Part shown: piece after piece, positions 43,420 through 52,374 of the stretch
How positions within the stretch are numbered: position 1 is the stretch's first letter
Layout: each line of letters starts with the position of its first letter
Assembly: GCF_016907835.1 (NCBI RefSeq)
Contig: NZ_JAFBCT010000001.1
Span: forward strand, 3,348,001-3,412,000
DNA length: 64,000 nucleotides
Direction: 5' to 3'
From: Agromyces cerinus
Lineage (GTDB): Bacteria; Actinomycetota; Actinomycetes; Actinomycetales; Microbacteriaceae
Notes under the pieces: generated by a model
The model's input: only the letters and a program-made list of their open reading frames with translations
What the model was told of the DNA's origin: nothing
The model's database searches: none
Position numbers and translations under genes: made by a program

Positions 43420-43986
43420 ATGACCGAGCACGTTCCGAATGCGCGCGACGATGTGCGTGACGCGAGGCGCGACGACGGACGTCGCGCCTCGCTCACCGCG
43501 ATGATCGCCGCCGAGCCCGACCGGCTCCGGCGACGGAGCATCTCGCTCGGCGTCGCGCCCGACGATGCAGAGGATGTCGCGCAGACGGCGCTGCTCCGGG
43601 CCTGGCGTTCGATCGAGCAGCTGCACGAGCCGGGACCCGGGCAGATGTGCTCGTGGCTCGATGTCATCGCGCGGAACGCCGCGGCCGACCTCGCCCGCCA
43701 GCGGGCCCGTCGCCCGGTGGCGGCGCTCGACGCCGACCTGCCCGGTGATGCGAGCGTCGCCGACGACGTCGAGCTGCGCGTGATCCTCGACGGCGCGCTC
43801 GACGCGATCCGAGCGCTTCCCGATTCGCTGCGCGAGCCGCTGCTCCTGAGCGTCGTCGACGAGCTGTCGGCCCCCGAGATCGCCGAACGGCTCGAGATCA
43901 CGCCGGCCGCGGCGCGGCAGCGCATCTCCCGCGCACGCAAGACGCTCGCCGAGTGCCGGGAATCCGGGATGTCGGAAGCGCTCTGA
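43420..43986 (+). CDS. ECF-type RNA polymerase sigma factor (orphan)
   Basis: 188 residues. Region 2 (GVAPDDAEDVAQTALLRAWR, MCSWLDVIARNAAADLARQR) and region 4 (ALPDSLREPLLLSVVDELSA, IAERLEITPAAARQRISRAR) are complete. There is no adjacent anti-sigma gene; the next gene is on the opposite strand. The gene follows the GH5 fusion by 10 bp with GGAGG before ATG 43420, so it may be co-transcribed with it, a possible clue to a surface-lipid or envelope response. Confidence 0.92.
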   Translation: MTEHVPNARDDVRDARRDDGRRASLTAMIAAEPDRLRRRSISLGVAPDDAEDVAQTALLRAWRSIEQLHEPGPGQMCSWLDVIARNAAADLARQRARRPVAALDADLPGDASVADDVELRVILDGALDAIRALPDSLREPLLLSVVDELSAPEIAERLEITPAAARQRISRARKTLAECRESGMSEAL

Positions 43987-44005
43987 CGGCGCTCCCTACG
44001 GCAGC

Positions 44006-44038
44006 AGGGCCGGCCCTGTTCCCCCAGCGGCCGGCCCT
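44006..44038. terminator. Hairpin terminator between convergent genes
   Basis: AGGGCCGGCC pairs perfectly with GGCCGGCCCT around a 13-nt loop between the sigma-factor and SnoaL-like genes. Confidence 0.72.
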
Positions 44039-44055
44039 CCTGCAGTCATGGAGGT

Positions 44056-44436
44056 TCAGGCGGTGCCGAACGGGTTGTCGACGGCGTAGCGCCATCCGTG
44101 CTGCTCGTCGTGCACGGCGACATCGGCGGTGGTGCCCGCCAATGCGATCTCGGCGCCGTCGGGACCAGTTCCCGTGATCGTCCAGTCGGCGATCGCGAGG
44201 CCGGTGCTCCCGCTCTGGAACACGTGACGGACCGTCATCGTGATCGGGAGGTTCAGGCCGAGGAACTGCTCGAGCGCACCACGCACGGACTCTTCGCCCT
44301 GCACGGCGTGCCCGGGCGCCGGCACGAACACGACGTCGTCGACGTTGAGGGCCATCAGTCCGTCGAGGTCGCGCGCGTTGAACCGGTCGGCGAACGCGAG
44401 GTTGAGCTGGTCGAGTGCGGTGACGGGAGTCGCCAT
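44056..44436 (-). CDS. SnoaL-like (NTF2-fold) protein
   Basis: 126 residues. LNLAFADRFNARDLDGLMAL, then VDDVVFVPAPGHAVQGEESV and the final strands (HGWRYAVDNPFG) fit the DUF4440/SnoaL-like polyketide-cyclase fold of limonene-epoxide-hydrolase type. Catalytic function is not evident. ATG 44436 has AAAGG ten bases upstream. Confidence 0.85.
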   Translation of the reverse strand: MATPVTALDQLNLAFADRFNARDLDGLMALNVDDVVFVPAPGHAVQGEESVRGALEQFLGLNLPITMTVRHVFQSGSTGLAIADWTITGTGPDGAEIALAGTTADVAVHDEQHGWRYAVDNPFGTA

Positions 44437-44604
44437 GCGGGCGTGCCTTTCTTCGTGAGGCCCGCCTGCTGCCGGCCTCTCCAGAGAAAGACGCCCCCGC
44501 GCGCGAAGTGTGACATGCGGGTCTGACGAAGCGCGCCAGGCTGCGAAGCTCGGAATGCGCACGAGTTGCCGAGCCGAGAACGAGGGCGGGCCGAGAACGA
44601 AGAC
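44437..44604. other. Intergenic region between SnoaL-like gene and tRNA-Leu terminator
   Basis: 168 bp; a direct repeat of GCCGAGAACGA occurs near 44573-44600. No gene recognised. Confidence 0.4.
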
Positions 44605-44631
44605 GGCCCGGGTCTCAGTGAGACCCGGGCC
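44605..44631 (-). terminator. Terminator of tRNA-Leu
   Basis: GGCCCGGGTCTCA and TGAGACCCGGGCC form a perfect 13-bp dyad with one central base, just 3' of the minus-strand tRNA and followed in that direction by GTCTTCGTTCTC. Confidence 0.8.
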
Positions 44632-44641
44632 GGTTCGATGG

Positions 44642-44728
44642 TGGTGCGCGAGGGGGGACTTGAACCCCCACACCCTTGCGAGTACTGGCACCTGAAGCCA
44701 GCGCGTCTGCCAATTCCGCCACTCGCGC
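44642..44728 (-). tRNA. tRNA-Leu (anticodon CAG)
   Basis: Read on the minus strand, acceptor GCGCGAG pairs with CTCGCGC, the anticodon stem-loop is CTGGC-TTCAGGT-GCCAG with anticodon CAG, there is a long class II variable arm, T-loop TTCAAGT, and an encoded CCA. A tRNA-Leu sits at the corresponding place upstream of fhaA in mycobacteria as well. Confidence 0.95.
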
Positions 44729-45043
44729 ATGTGTGGTCGCACCTCAGTGCGTCCAACCACGAGAGACTAACATCTCGCGCCCCGCAAAGCCATTCGAGTG
44801 CAACGGATGCCTCCCGCCCGACACAACTGCGGATATACGATCGGGCGCGCCGGGCGAAATACCCGTGGCGCGGGGTGGCGGATCGTATATCCGCAGCCGT
44901 GTTCGTTCGGACCTCAACGCCGCCGCCCGCGCCTCCATGATTCCTCCGAGTCCGGCTCACACCTCGCGCTGCCCCGCCACCCGGGAATAGCATCGATCTG
45001 CGGGTTCCGTTGCCCCGACCGTCGCGACGAAAGGACCGCCCCT
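44729..45043. other. 315-bp intergenic region with a large hairpin element
   Basis: No gene recognised. It contains the inverted-repeat element at 44821-44902, the tRNA-Leu promoter side at its left end, and the probable promoter of the beta-phosphoglucomutase gene (TAGCAT at about 44988) at its right end. Confidence 0.5.
44821..44902. repeat. Inverted repeat element between tRNA-Leu and the phosphoglucomutase gene
   Basis: CTGCGGATATACGATC (44827-44842) is perfectly inverted at 44881-44896; allowing two mismatches the arms extend outward through ACAC/GTGT. The 38-bp spacer has its own GCGCGCC...GGCGCG pairing, giving a long cruciform of about 80 bp with an AT-rich step in each arm. Confidence 0.7.
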
Positions 45044-45835
45044 TTGACTCCCCCCAGCGACTCCAGGCAGGACCTCAGCGGCATCCGTGCCTATCTCTTC
45101 GATCTCGACGGCGTGCTGACGCCGACCGCGACCGTGCACATGCACGCGTGGGCGCGACTCTTCACGCCGTTCCTCGAGCAGCACGGCGCCGCGCCGTACA
45201 CCGAGGCCGATTACTTCTCGTACATCGACGGCAAGCCCCGCTACGACGGGGTTCGCAGCCTGCTCGAGAGCCGCGGCATCCGCGTGCCCGAAGGCGACGT
45301 GACCGACGCGCCGAGCGAAGACACCGTGCACGGCCTCGGCAACCGCAAGAACGAGGCCTTCAACGCGACCCTCGCCGAAGAGGGCGTCGCGGCGTACCCG
45401 GCGAGCGTCGCGTTCCTCGACGCGATTCAGGCGAACGGATGCCTCGTGGCCGTCGTCTCGAGCTCGAAGAACGCCCCATCGGTGCTGGCGGCGGCGGGGC
45501 TCGCCGATCGCTTCGAGGTCGTCGTCGACGGCGCGGTCGCCGCGCGCGACGGCATCCCCGGCAAGCCGGCCCCCGACACCTTCCAGCACGCGGCCGAGCT
45601 GCTCGGCGTGCCGACCACCGCGTGCGCCGTCGTCGAAGACGCCGAATCAGGCGTGACGGCCGGCGCCACCGGCGACTTCGGCGTCGTGATCGGCGTCGAC
45701 CGCGGCGTCGGGCGGGCGACGCTCGAAGCGCTCGGCGCCGACATCGTGGTCGACGAGCTCGACGAGCTGATCCCCCTGCTTCCCGCGAACGCCGACGCGC
45801 CCGCGAACGACACCCCCCGAGAGGACCGCGAATGA
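45044..45835 (+). CDS. pgmB: Beta-phosphoglucomutase (HAD superfamily)
   Basis: 263 residues from TTG 45044 with AAGGA eight bases upstream; upstream in-frame ATG would run through the hairpin element. Nucleophile D20 and acid/base D22 are in YLFDLDGVLTPT; later HAD motifs are VVSSSKNA, GIPGKPAPD and VVEDAESGVTAG. The cap-domain IDGKPRYDGV is typical of beta-PGM. It converts beta-glucose-1-phosphate to glucose-6-phosphate and is coupled (4-bp overlap) to the GH65 phosphorylase that makes this substrate. Confidence 0.9.
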   Translation: MTPPSDSRQDLSGIRAYLFDLDGVLTPTATVHMHAWARLFTPFLEQHGAAPYTEADYFSYIDGKPRYDGVRSLLESRGIRVPEGDVTDAPSEDTVHGLGNRKNEAFNATLAEEGVAAYPASVAFLDAIQANGCLVAVVSSSKNAPSVLAAAGLADRFEVVVDGAVAARDGIPGKPAPDTFQHAAELLGVPTTACAVVEDAESGVTAGATGDFGVVIGVDRGVGRATLEALGADIVVDELDELIPLLPANADAPANDTPREDRE

Positions 45836-48342
45836 GGTTCGCCGACCACGACCCGCTGAACCGCACGCGCTTCCCCATCGACGAATGGGCGCTCGTGGAG
45901 ACCGAGTTCGGCGACGCCGACATGGGTCGCACCGAGACGATCTTCGCCGTGGGCAACGGGTACCTGGGCCTCCGCGGCAACGTCGAGGAGGGCCGCGACG
46001 GCCACATGCACGGCACCTTCGTGAACGGGTTCCACGAGACGTGGCCGATCCGCCACGCCGAAGAGGCGTTCGGCTTCGCCCGCGTCGGCCAGACGATCGT
46101 GAACGCCCCCGACGCGAAGGTCATCCGGCTCTACGTCGACGACGAGCCGCTCGTGCTCACCGTCGCCGAACTCCTCTCCTACGAGCGCCGGCTCGACTTC
46201 CGGCTCGGCGCGCTCAGCCGGTCGATCGTCTGGCGCACGCCGTCGGGCAAGCGGGTGCTCATCACCAGCCGGCGCATGGTGAGCTTCACCGACCGCCACC
46301 TCGCCGTGCTCGACTACGAGGTCGAGCTGCTCGACGCCGACGCCGCAGTGACGATCTCGAGCCAGATCCTGAACCGTCAGGACGGGCGCGACGAGTACCG
46401 CTCGGGTGTGCCCGAGGCCACCGGCAGCTTCGACCCGCGCAAGGCCGAGATGTTCAACGAGCGCGTGCTGCAACCGCGGGTGAAGCGGGCCGAGGGCGGG
46501 CGCTACATGCTCGGGTACCAGGCCACGAACTCGGGCATGACGATCGCGGTGGGCGCAGAGCACCAGATCGCGACCGAGAACCAGTTCAGCGAGTCGAGCT
46601 CGATCGGCGACGACCTCGCGAAGCACATCTACCGGGTGCACGCCAAGCAGGGCCAGCCGATCCGGGTGACGAAGACCATCAGCTACCACACAGCCCGCAC
46701 CGTACCCACGCGCGAGCTCGTCGACCGGTGCGACCGCACGCTCGACCGCGCCGCCGAACTCGGCGTCGCCGAGCTGTTCGAGCAGCAGCGGTCGTGGCTC
46801 GACGACTTCTGGGCGCGGTCCGACGTCGAGATCGAGGGGCAGGCCGCGATCCAGCAGGCCGCGCGGTGGAACCTCTTCCAACTCGCCCAGGCGACGGCGC
46901 GCACCGATGGCGACGGCGTCGCCGCCAAGGGCGTCTCGGGGTCGGGCTACGGCGGCCACTACTTCTGGGACACCGAGGTGTACGTGATGCCGTTCCTCAG
47001 CTACACGGCGCCGGTCGTGGCGCGCAACGTGCTGCGATTCCGGCAGCGGATGCTTCCTGCCGCCCGTGCCCGGGCGCTCGAGCTGAACCAGCACGGGGCC
47101 CTCTTCCCCTGGCGCACGATCAACGGCCAGGAGTCGAGCGCGTACTATGCGGCCGGCACCGCGCAGTACCACATCGACGCCGACATCTCCTATGCGCTGA
47201 ACCAGTACGTCAGGGCCACCGGCGACCAGGACTTCCTCGCCCGGGGGGCGATCGACATCCTCGTCGAGACGGCGCGCATGTGGGAGGACCTCGGGTTCTG
47301 GCGCTCGAACGCCGACGACGTGTTCCACATCCACGGCGTCACCGGACCCGACGAGTACACGACGGTCGTCAACGACAACCTCTACACGAACGTGATGGCG
47401 CGGGCGAACCTCGCCGCGGCGGCATCCTCCGTCGACGACCTGCAGGTGCAGGACCCGGCGGCCTACGACCGCCTCGTCGAGCGCCTCATGGTGACGCCGG
47501 CCGAGGTCGCGAGCTGGCGGCGTGCGGCGGCGCACATGCACATCCCGTTCGACGAGCAGCTCGGCATCCACCCGCAGGACAGCGCGTTCCTGCAGAAGGA
47601 GCTGTGGGACCTCGAGAACACGCCCGACGACCGGCGCCCCCTCCTGCTGCACTACCACCCGCTCGTCATCTACCGCTTCCAGGTGCTGAAGCAGGCCGAT
47701 GTGGTGCTCGCCCTCTACCTGCAGGGCGATCGCTTCTCGACCGAGGCCAAACGCGCCAACTTCGAGTACTACGACCCGCTGACGACGGGCGACTCGACGC
47801 TGTCGGCGGTCGTGCAGTCGATCATCGCGGCCGAGGTCGGCTACCACGAACTCGCGATGCGGTACTTCCGCTCGGCGCTCTTCGTCGACCTCGCCGACCT
47901 GCACAACAACACAGCCGACGGCGTGCACGTCGCCTCGACCGGCGGCGTCTGGAGCGCCCTCGTCTCGGGCTTCGGCGGCTTCCGCGACCACAACGGGGTC
48001 TTCGCGTTCGACCCGCGCCTGCCCGACGGCTGGCAGCGGCTGACGTTCCGCGTCACGCTCCGCGGCACGCGGCTGCGCGTGACCCTCGACCCCGAGTCCA
48101 TCTCCTTCGCCGTCGAGGCGGGCGTCGAGGCACGGGTCAGGGTGCGCGGTGCCGAGGTGGTCGTGACCGCGGAATCGGATGTCTCGGTGCCGCTCGACGG
48201 GCAGGGTCCGCGTCGATTCGGAGCGCCGACGATGCGCGATGTGACCGGCTCGCGCCGAGCCGACGGAACCCTGCTCACGGCGTCGATCCCGACCCTGTCG
48301 CTCGACGTCGACGAAACCGACTCGGCGATCCAGATCGACTGA
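45832..48342 (+). CDS. GH65 family disaccharide phosphorylase (maltose/trehalose/kojibiose-type)
   Basis: 836 residues. The (alpha/alpha)6 barrel carries the general acid E508 in HGVTGPDEYTTVVNDN and the phosphate-binding TTGDSTLSAVVQS; the N-terminal beta-sandwich starts with the usual DEWALVETEF, then GNGYLGLRGN. These enzymes phosphorolyse alpha-glucosyl disaccharides to beta-glucose-1-phosphate. ATG 45832 overlaps the pgmB stop (ATGA). Substrate preference among maltose, trehalose, kojibiose and nigerose cannot be read reliably from the sequence. Confidence 0.92.
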   Translation: MRFADHDPLNRTRFPIDEWALVETEFGDADMGRTETIFAVGNGYLGLRGNVEEGRDGHMHGTFVNGFHETWPIRHAEEAFGFARVGQTIVNAPDAKVIRLYVDDEPLVLTVAELLSYERRLDFRLGALSRSIVWRTPSGKRVLITSRRMVSFTDRHLAVLDYEVELLDADAAVTISSQILNRQDGRDEYRSGVPEATGSFDPRKAEMFNERVLQPRVKRAEGGRYMLGYQATNSGMTIAVGAEHQIATENQFSESSSIGDDLAKHIYRVHAKQGQPIRVTKTISYHTARTVPTRELVDRCDRTLDRAAELGVAELFEQQRSWLDDFWARSDVEIEGQAAIQQAARWNLFQLAQATARTDGDGVAAKGVSGSGYGGHYFWDTEVYVMPFLSYTAPVVARNVLRFRQRMLPAARARALELNQHGALFPWRTINGQESSAYYAAGTAQYHIDADISYALNQYVRATGDQDFLARGAIDILVETARMWEDLGFWRSNADDVFHIHGVTGPDEYTTVVNDNLYTNVMARANLAAAASSVDDLQVQDPAAYDRLVERLMVTPAEVASWRRAAAHMHIPFDEQLGIHPQDSAFLQKELWDLENTPDDRRPLLLHYHPLVIYRFQVLKQADVVLALYLQGDRFSTEAKRANFEYYDPLTTGDSTLSAVVQSIIAAEVGYHELAMRYFRSALFVDLADLHNNTADGVHVASTGGVWSALVSGFGGFRDHNGVFAFDPRLPDGWQRLTFRVTLRGTRLRVTLDPESISFAVEAGVEARVRVRGAEVVVTAESDVSVPLDGQGPRRFGAPTMRDVTGSRRADGTLLTASIPTLSLDVDETDSAIQID

Positions 48343-48439
48343 TCACGAGTCTTCCCAGCCCTTCGGGCTACCATGTCACAAGTCACGACGGCGTCGGTGA
48401 GAAACGGCGACGTCGGTGCGAATCTGGAGCGGGAGACCT
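48343..48439. promoter_or_regulatory. Upstream region of the fha-pst-rod-pbp-pkn operon
   Basis: A short AGCCC-TTC-GGGCT hairpin (48357-48369) ends the GH65 unit and is followed by TACCAT (48369-48374), a possible -10 for the operon beginning with fhaA; the -35 is not obvious. Confidence 0.4.
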
Positions 48440-49189
48440 GTGGGCCTACTGGACAACTTCGAGAAAGGTCTCGAGCGTGCCGTCAACGGCGCGTTTGCGA
48501 AGACCTTTCGCTCGGGGCTGCAACCCGTCGAGATCACCTCTGCCCTGAAGCGGGAGATCGACACGAAGGCTGCAGTCGTCTCGCGCGACCGCGTGCTCGT
48601 GCCGAACAGCTTCGTCGTGCGCATGGCACCCGACGACTACGCCCGCATGTCCGGCCTCGGGCCGGCGCTCGTCGACGAACTCGTCGACCTCGTGCAGAAG
48701 CACGCCGCGAGTCAGCGCTTCCAGTTCGCGGGCGGCATCACCCTCTCGCTGGAGCGTGACGAGAGCCTCGCCGTGGGCATGGTGCAGGTCGATTCGCAGA
48801 ACGTGAAGGGCCAGGTCGCCTGGACCCCCGTGCTCGACGTGAACGGCAAGCGCTACCCGATCATGAAGGGGCGCACGGTCATCGGCCGCGGCAGCGAGGC
48901 GGATGTCACCCTCGACGACTCCGGCGCGTCGCGCCGGCACGCCGAGGTGCAGTGGGACGGCAGCCGCGCGCGCGTGCGCGACCTCGGCTCGACGAACGGC
49001 ACCCAGCTCAACGGCGCCCCGGTGAAAGACGCCATCCTCGAGCCCGACTCGGTCATCGGCATCGGCCGCTCCCGCATCACGTTCCGGGTGCTCGCGCAGG
49101 CATCGAACACGAACACGGGCTCCCGCGGCCGCCCCGACCCGGCCACCGAACGTCACGACATGGGCGGGTTCTGGGGGCCCGGCGAATGA
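48440..49189 (+). CDS. fhaA: FHA-domain protein FhaA (DUF3662 + FHA)
   Basis: 249 residues from GTG 48440 (GGGAG nearby). Residues 1-~125 are DUF3662 (GLLDNFEKGLERAVNGAFAK; LVPNSFVVRMAPDDYAR); residues ~150-230 are an FHA phosphothreonine-binding domain (GRTVIGRGSEADVTLDDSGA, SRRHAEVQWD, DLGSTNGTQLNG). In mycobacteria FhaA binds phosphorylated MviN/Wag31 partners of cell-wall synthesis. The linker is shorter than the mycobacterial one. First gene of a seven-gene operon. Confidence 0.95.
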   Translation: MGLLDNFEKGLERAVNGAFAKTFRSGLQPVEITSALKREIDTKAAVVSRDRVLVPNSFVVRMAPDDYARMSGLGPALVDELVDLVQKHAASQRFQFAGGITLSLERDESLAVGMVQVDSQNVKGQVAWTPVLDVNGKRYPIMKGRTVIGRGSEADVTLDDSGASRRHAEVQWDGSRARVRDLGSTNGTQLNGAPVKDAILEPDSVIGIGRSRITFRVLAQASNTNTGSRGRPDPATERHDMGGFWGPGE

Positions 49190-49749
49190 GCGAACTCACC
49201 CTCCTCGTGCTCCAGCTCGGCTTCCTCGTGCTGCTCTGGGTGTTCATCTTCGCGATCGTCTACGCGCTGCGCAGCGACCTGTTCGGCCAGCGCGTGCGCA
49301 AGCTCCAGCCCGAGACCGCGGTGGCCGCTCCTGCGGCCGCGCCGGCCGCGGCATCCGCGTTCCCGAGCGCCCCGATGGCGGCGGCCGCAGCACCGACCGC
49401 GCCCGTCTCGCGCCCCGCGGCGACCGGCGGCACTGCCGGCGAGCTCGCCTCGAGCGAGAACGCCACCCGACTCGTCATCACGAGCGGGGCGAAGAACGGC
49501 GCCGAGTTCCCGCTCGGCCACGATGAGATCACGATCGGGCGCTCGAGCGACTCGGCCATCATCATCCGCGACGACTACACCTCGACCCACCACGCGCGCC
49601 TCATGCAGTGGAACGGCCGCTGGATGCTGCAAGACCTCGATTCGACCAACGGCACCTTCCTCAACGGCTCCCGAGTGACCGTGCCCACCCCGATCCCGCT
49701 CGGAGCCACCGTGAAGGTCGGAGCGACGACGTTCGAGCTGCGGCGGTAG
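49186..49749 (+). CDS. fhaB: FHA-domain protein FhaB
   Basis: 187 residues. One N-terminal membrane helix (LLVLQLGFLVLLWVFIFAIV), an Ala/Pro linker, then an FHA domain (EITIGRSSDSAIIIRDDYTS, THHARL, DLDSTNGTFLNG). ATG 49186 overlaps the fhaA stop by 4 bp. Like FhaB/FipA of mycobacteria it likely recruits phosphorylated division proteins to the membrane. Confidence 0.95.
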   Translation: MSELTLLVLQLGFLVLLWVFIFAIVYALRSDLFGQRVRKLQPETAVAAPAAAPAAASAFPSAPMAAAAAPTAPVSRPAATGGTAGELASSENATRLVITSGAKNGAEFPLGHDEITIGRSSDSAIIIRDDYTSTHHARLMQWNGRWMLQDLDSTNGTFLNGSRVTVPTPIPLGATVKVGATTFELRR

Positions 49750-49751
49750 CC

Positions 49752-50984
49752 ATGGCGAACATCAAGGCGAGCGCCGCGGTCTCGCACGTCGGGCGGATCC
49801 GCTCGAACAACCAGGACTCCGGGTACGCCGGGCGCCGGCTGTTCGTGGTGGCCGACGGCATGGGCGGCCACGCGGGCGGCGACGTCGCGAGCGCGATCGC
49901 CACGCGGCGCATCGCCGAGGCCGACGTCGACTACGACAACACGACCGAGGCCTCGGCATCCCTCGAGGGCGCCCTCATCGCGGCCAATCGGCAGCTCGCC
50001 GCAACCGTCGCCGATCACTCCGAGCTGACCGGCATGGGCACGACGGTGAGCGCCGTGCTGCTCGTCGGCGACCGCGTCGTCATCTCGCACATCGGCGACT
50101 CGCGCATCTACCTGCTGCGTTCGGGTGAGCTCAGCCAGATCTCGACCGACCACACGTTCGTGCAGCGTCTCGTCGACGCCGGCCGCATCACCGCCGAAGA
50201 GGCCATGGTGCACCCCCGTCGTTCGGTGCTCATGCGGGTGCTCGGCGACGTCGAGGCCTCGCCCGAGATCGACGCGCTGGTGCTCGACACCCGCGACGGC
50301 GACCGCTGGATGCTCTGCTCCGACGGCCTCTCGGGCGTCGCCTCCTTCGACGACATCCACGACATCATGTCGGCTGACGCCGGCGCCAAGCAGGTCGCCG
50401 ATCGGCTCGTCAAGGCCTCCCTCGACGGCGGCGCCCCCGACAACGTCACCGTCGTCATCCTCGACATCGGCGAGCCGCCCGCACCGGCGACCCCGCCGCT
50501 CATCGTCGGGTCGGCCGCGGCACCGCCGGCGTTCGGCCAGGCGGCCGAACCGGTGCGGCCCCGCGGCATCCGTCTCACTCCGTTCCGTCCGCACCCGGTG
50601 CAGGAGACGCACTTCGAGCCCGACTCCGAGGACTTCTTCGACGAGATCATCGAGGAGGACGCTCGTCGTCGCCGCCGCCGCCGCTGGGTGTGGGGCTTCT
50701 GGATCGTGCTGCTGATCGGCGCCATCGTGGCGACCTTCGCGCTCGGCTACCAGTGGACGCAGACCCGGTTCTACGTCGGCGAGTCGAACGGCAGGGTCGC
50801 GATCTACCAGGGCATCCAGCAGAACCTGGGACCGATCTCGCTGCACGAACTGTTCACCGAGACCGACCTCGACGTCGCCGAGCTGCGCACCTACGACCAG
50901 CAGCGGGTCCAGCAGACGATCAGCGCGGGCTCCTACGCCGAGGCATACCGCATCGTGCAGCGATTGGAGGAATCCGTTGAGTGA
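49752..50984 (+). CDS. pstP: PP2C-type Ser/Thr protein phosphatase PstP
   Basis: 410 residues. The PP2C domain (residues 1-~240) has VGRIRSNNQDSGYAG, VVADGMGGHAGGDVAS, GDSRIYLLR and GAPDNVTVVILD with the metal-binding Asps; then a ~70-residue linker, one membrane helix (WIVLLIGAIVATFALGY) and a small extracellular domain. It reverses PknA/PknB phosphorylation. It starts two bases after fhaB ends. Confidence 0.96.
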   Translation: MANIKASAAVSHVGRIRSNNQDSGYAGRRLFVVADGMGGHAGGDVASAIATRRIAEADVDYDNTTEASASLEGALIAANRQLAATVADHSELTGMGTTVSAVLLVGDRVVISHIGDSRIYLLRSGELSQISTDHTFVQRLVDAGRITAEEAMVHPRRSVLMRVLGDVEASPEIDALVLDTRDGDRWMLCSDGLSGVASFDDIHDIMSADAGAKQVADRLVKASLDGGAPDNVTVVILDIGEPPAPATPPLIVGSAAAPPAFGQAAEPVRPRGIRLTPFRPHPVQETHFEPDSEDFFDEIIEEDARRRRRRRWVWGFWIVLLIGAIVATFALGYQWTQTRFYVGESNGRVAIYQGIQQNLGPISLHELFTETDLDVAELRTYDQQRVQQTISAGSYAEAYRIVQRLEESVE

Positions 50985-52374
50985 CCTCCAGTCCGCGGTG
51001 CCCACCGCCACGCCGCCAGAGGGCGTCCGTCGCATCCGGATGCCGCAGAAGCTGCGCAACCTCGAATTCTGGCTGCTGCTCGTGGCGTGCTTCATCAACG
51101 CCTCGGCGATCGTGCTCGTGCAGCTCGGGGCGCTCGGTCACGTCGACACGCAGCTCGTGCTGCTCGGCGCCGGCCTCTCGCTGCTCGTGTTCGGGCTGCA
51201 CATCGCGATGCGCTTCGTGGCGCGCGACGCCGACCCGTTCCTGCTGCCGATCGCGACGGTGCTGAACGGCCTCGGCATCGCCATGATCTACCGCATCGAC
51301 ATCGCCTACGGCGATGTCGGCTGGGAGAGCGCCGCGGTGCGCCAGATCGCGTGGAGCGCGATCGCGATCATCTGCGCGATCGCGACGATCCTCGTGATCC
51401 GCAATCACCGCGTGCTGTTCCGCTACACCTACCTCGCCGGGCTCGTCGCCATCGTGCTGCTGATCCTGCCGCTCGTCCCGGGCATCGGGCAGGAGCGCGG
51501 CGGCGCCCAGGTGTGGATCGGCATCGGCGACATCGCGACCTTCCAGCCCGGTGAGATCGCGAAGATCGCGCTGGCCGTCTTCTTCGCCGGCTACCTCGTG
51601 CGCAACCGCGACTCGCTGTCGATGGTGGGCACGAAGTTCCTCGGCATGCAGTTCCCGCGGGCACGCGACCTCGGCCCGCTCCTCATCGTGTGGGCCCTGT
51701 CGATGGCCGTCATCGTGTTCCAGCGCGACCTCGGCACCGCGCTGCTCTACTTCGGGCTCTTCCTCGTGATGCTCTACGTCGCGACGAGCCGGCTGTCGTG
51801 GGTCGTGCTCGGGCTGAGCCTCTTCATCGGCGGCGCGATCATCGCGAGCCAGACGCTCGACTACGTCGGCAACCGCTTCGCGAATTGGCTCGACCCGTTC
51901 AGCGACGATCGCTTCGGCGCCGAGATCGGCGGCAGCTACCAACTCGTGCAGGGGCTCTTCGGGCTCGCGAACGGCGGCCTCATCGGCACCGGCTGGGGCC
52001 AGGGCCGACCCGACCTCACCCCGGTGCCGCAGAGCGACTACATCATCGCGAGCCTCGGTGAAGAGCTGGGCCTCGCGGGCATCTTCGCGATCCTCGCGCT
52101 CTACCTGCTCTTCGTGGCGCGCGGGTTCCGCATCGGCTTCGCCGGTCAGGACGACTTCGGCAAGCTCCTCGGCGTGGGGCTCGCGTTCGTCGTGGCGCTC
52201 CAGGTCTTCATCGTCGTCGGAGGCGTCACCCGGGTCATCCCGCTGACCGGCCTCACGACCCCGTTCCTCGCCGCCGGTGGTTCGTCGCTGGTGGCCAACT
52301 GGATCATCGTCGCGCTGCTGCTGCGGCTCTCCGACACGGTCCGCAACCATCCGAGGCTGGTGATCGACGGATGA
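50977..52374 (+). CDS. rodA: SEDS-family peptidoglycan glycosyltransferase (RodA/FtsW)
   Basis: 465 residues from TTG 50977, which overlaps the pstP stop and has GGAGG six bases upstream. About ten to twelve membrane segments; family motifs include VWIGIGDIATFQPGEIAKIA and FQRDLGTALLYFGLFLVMLY, and DYIIASLGEELGLAG near the C-terminus with the catalytic Asp region. It polymerises lipid II together with PbpA for side-wall or polar growth. Coupled to pbpA by ATGA. Confidence 0.95.
   Translation: MSDLQSAVPTATPPEGVRRIRMPQKLRNLEFWLLLVACFINASAIVLVQLGALGHVDTQLVLLGAGLSLLVFGLHIAMRFVARDADPFLLPIATVLNGLGIAMIYRIDIAYGDVGWESAAVRQIAWSAIAIICAIATILVIRNHRVLFRYTYLAGLVAIVLLILPLVPGIGQERGGAQVWIGIGDIATFQPGEIAKIALAVFFAGYLVRNRDSLSMVGTKFLGMQFPRARDLGPLLIVWALSMAVIVFQRDLGTALLYFGLFLVMLYVATSRLSWVVLGLSLFIGGAIIASQTLDYVGNRFANWLDPFSDDRFGAEIGGSYQLVQGLFGLANGGLIGTGWGQGRPDLTPVPQSDYIIASLGEELGLAGIFAILALYLLFVARGFRIGFAGQDDFGKLLGVGLAFVVALQVFIVVGGVTRVIPLTGLTTPFLAAGGSSLVANWIIVALLLRLSDTVRNHPRLVIDG

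Noticed and set aside
45885..48548. Long +1-frame reading frame over the GH65 gene
   Set aside because: Arg/Pro-rich shadow frame; the other frame encodes a complete GH65 protein with catalytic motifs.
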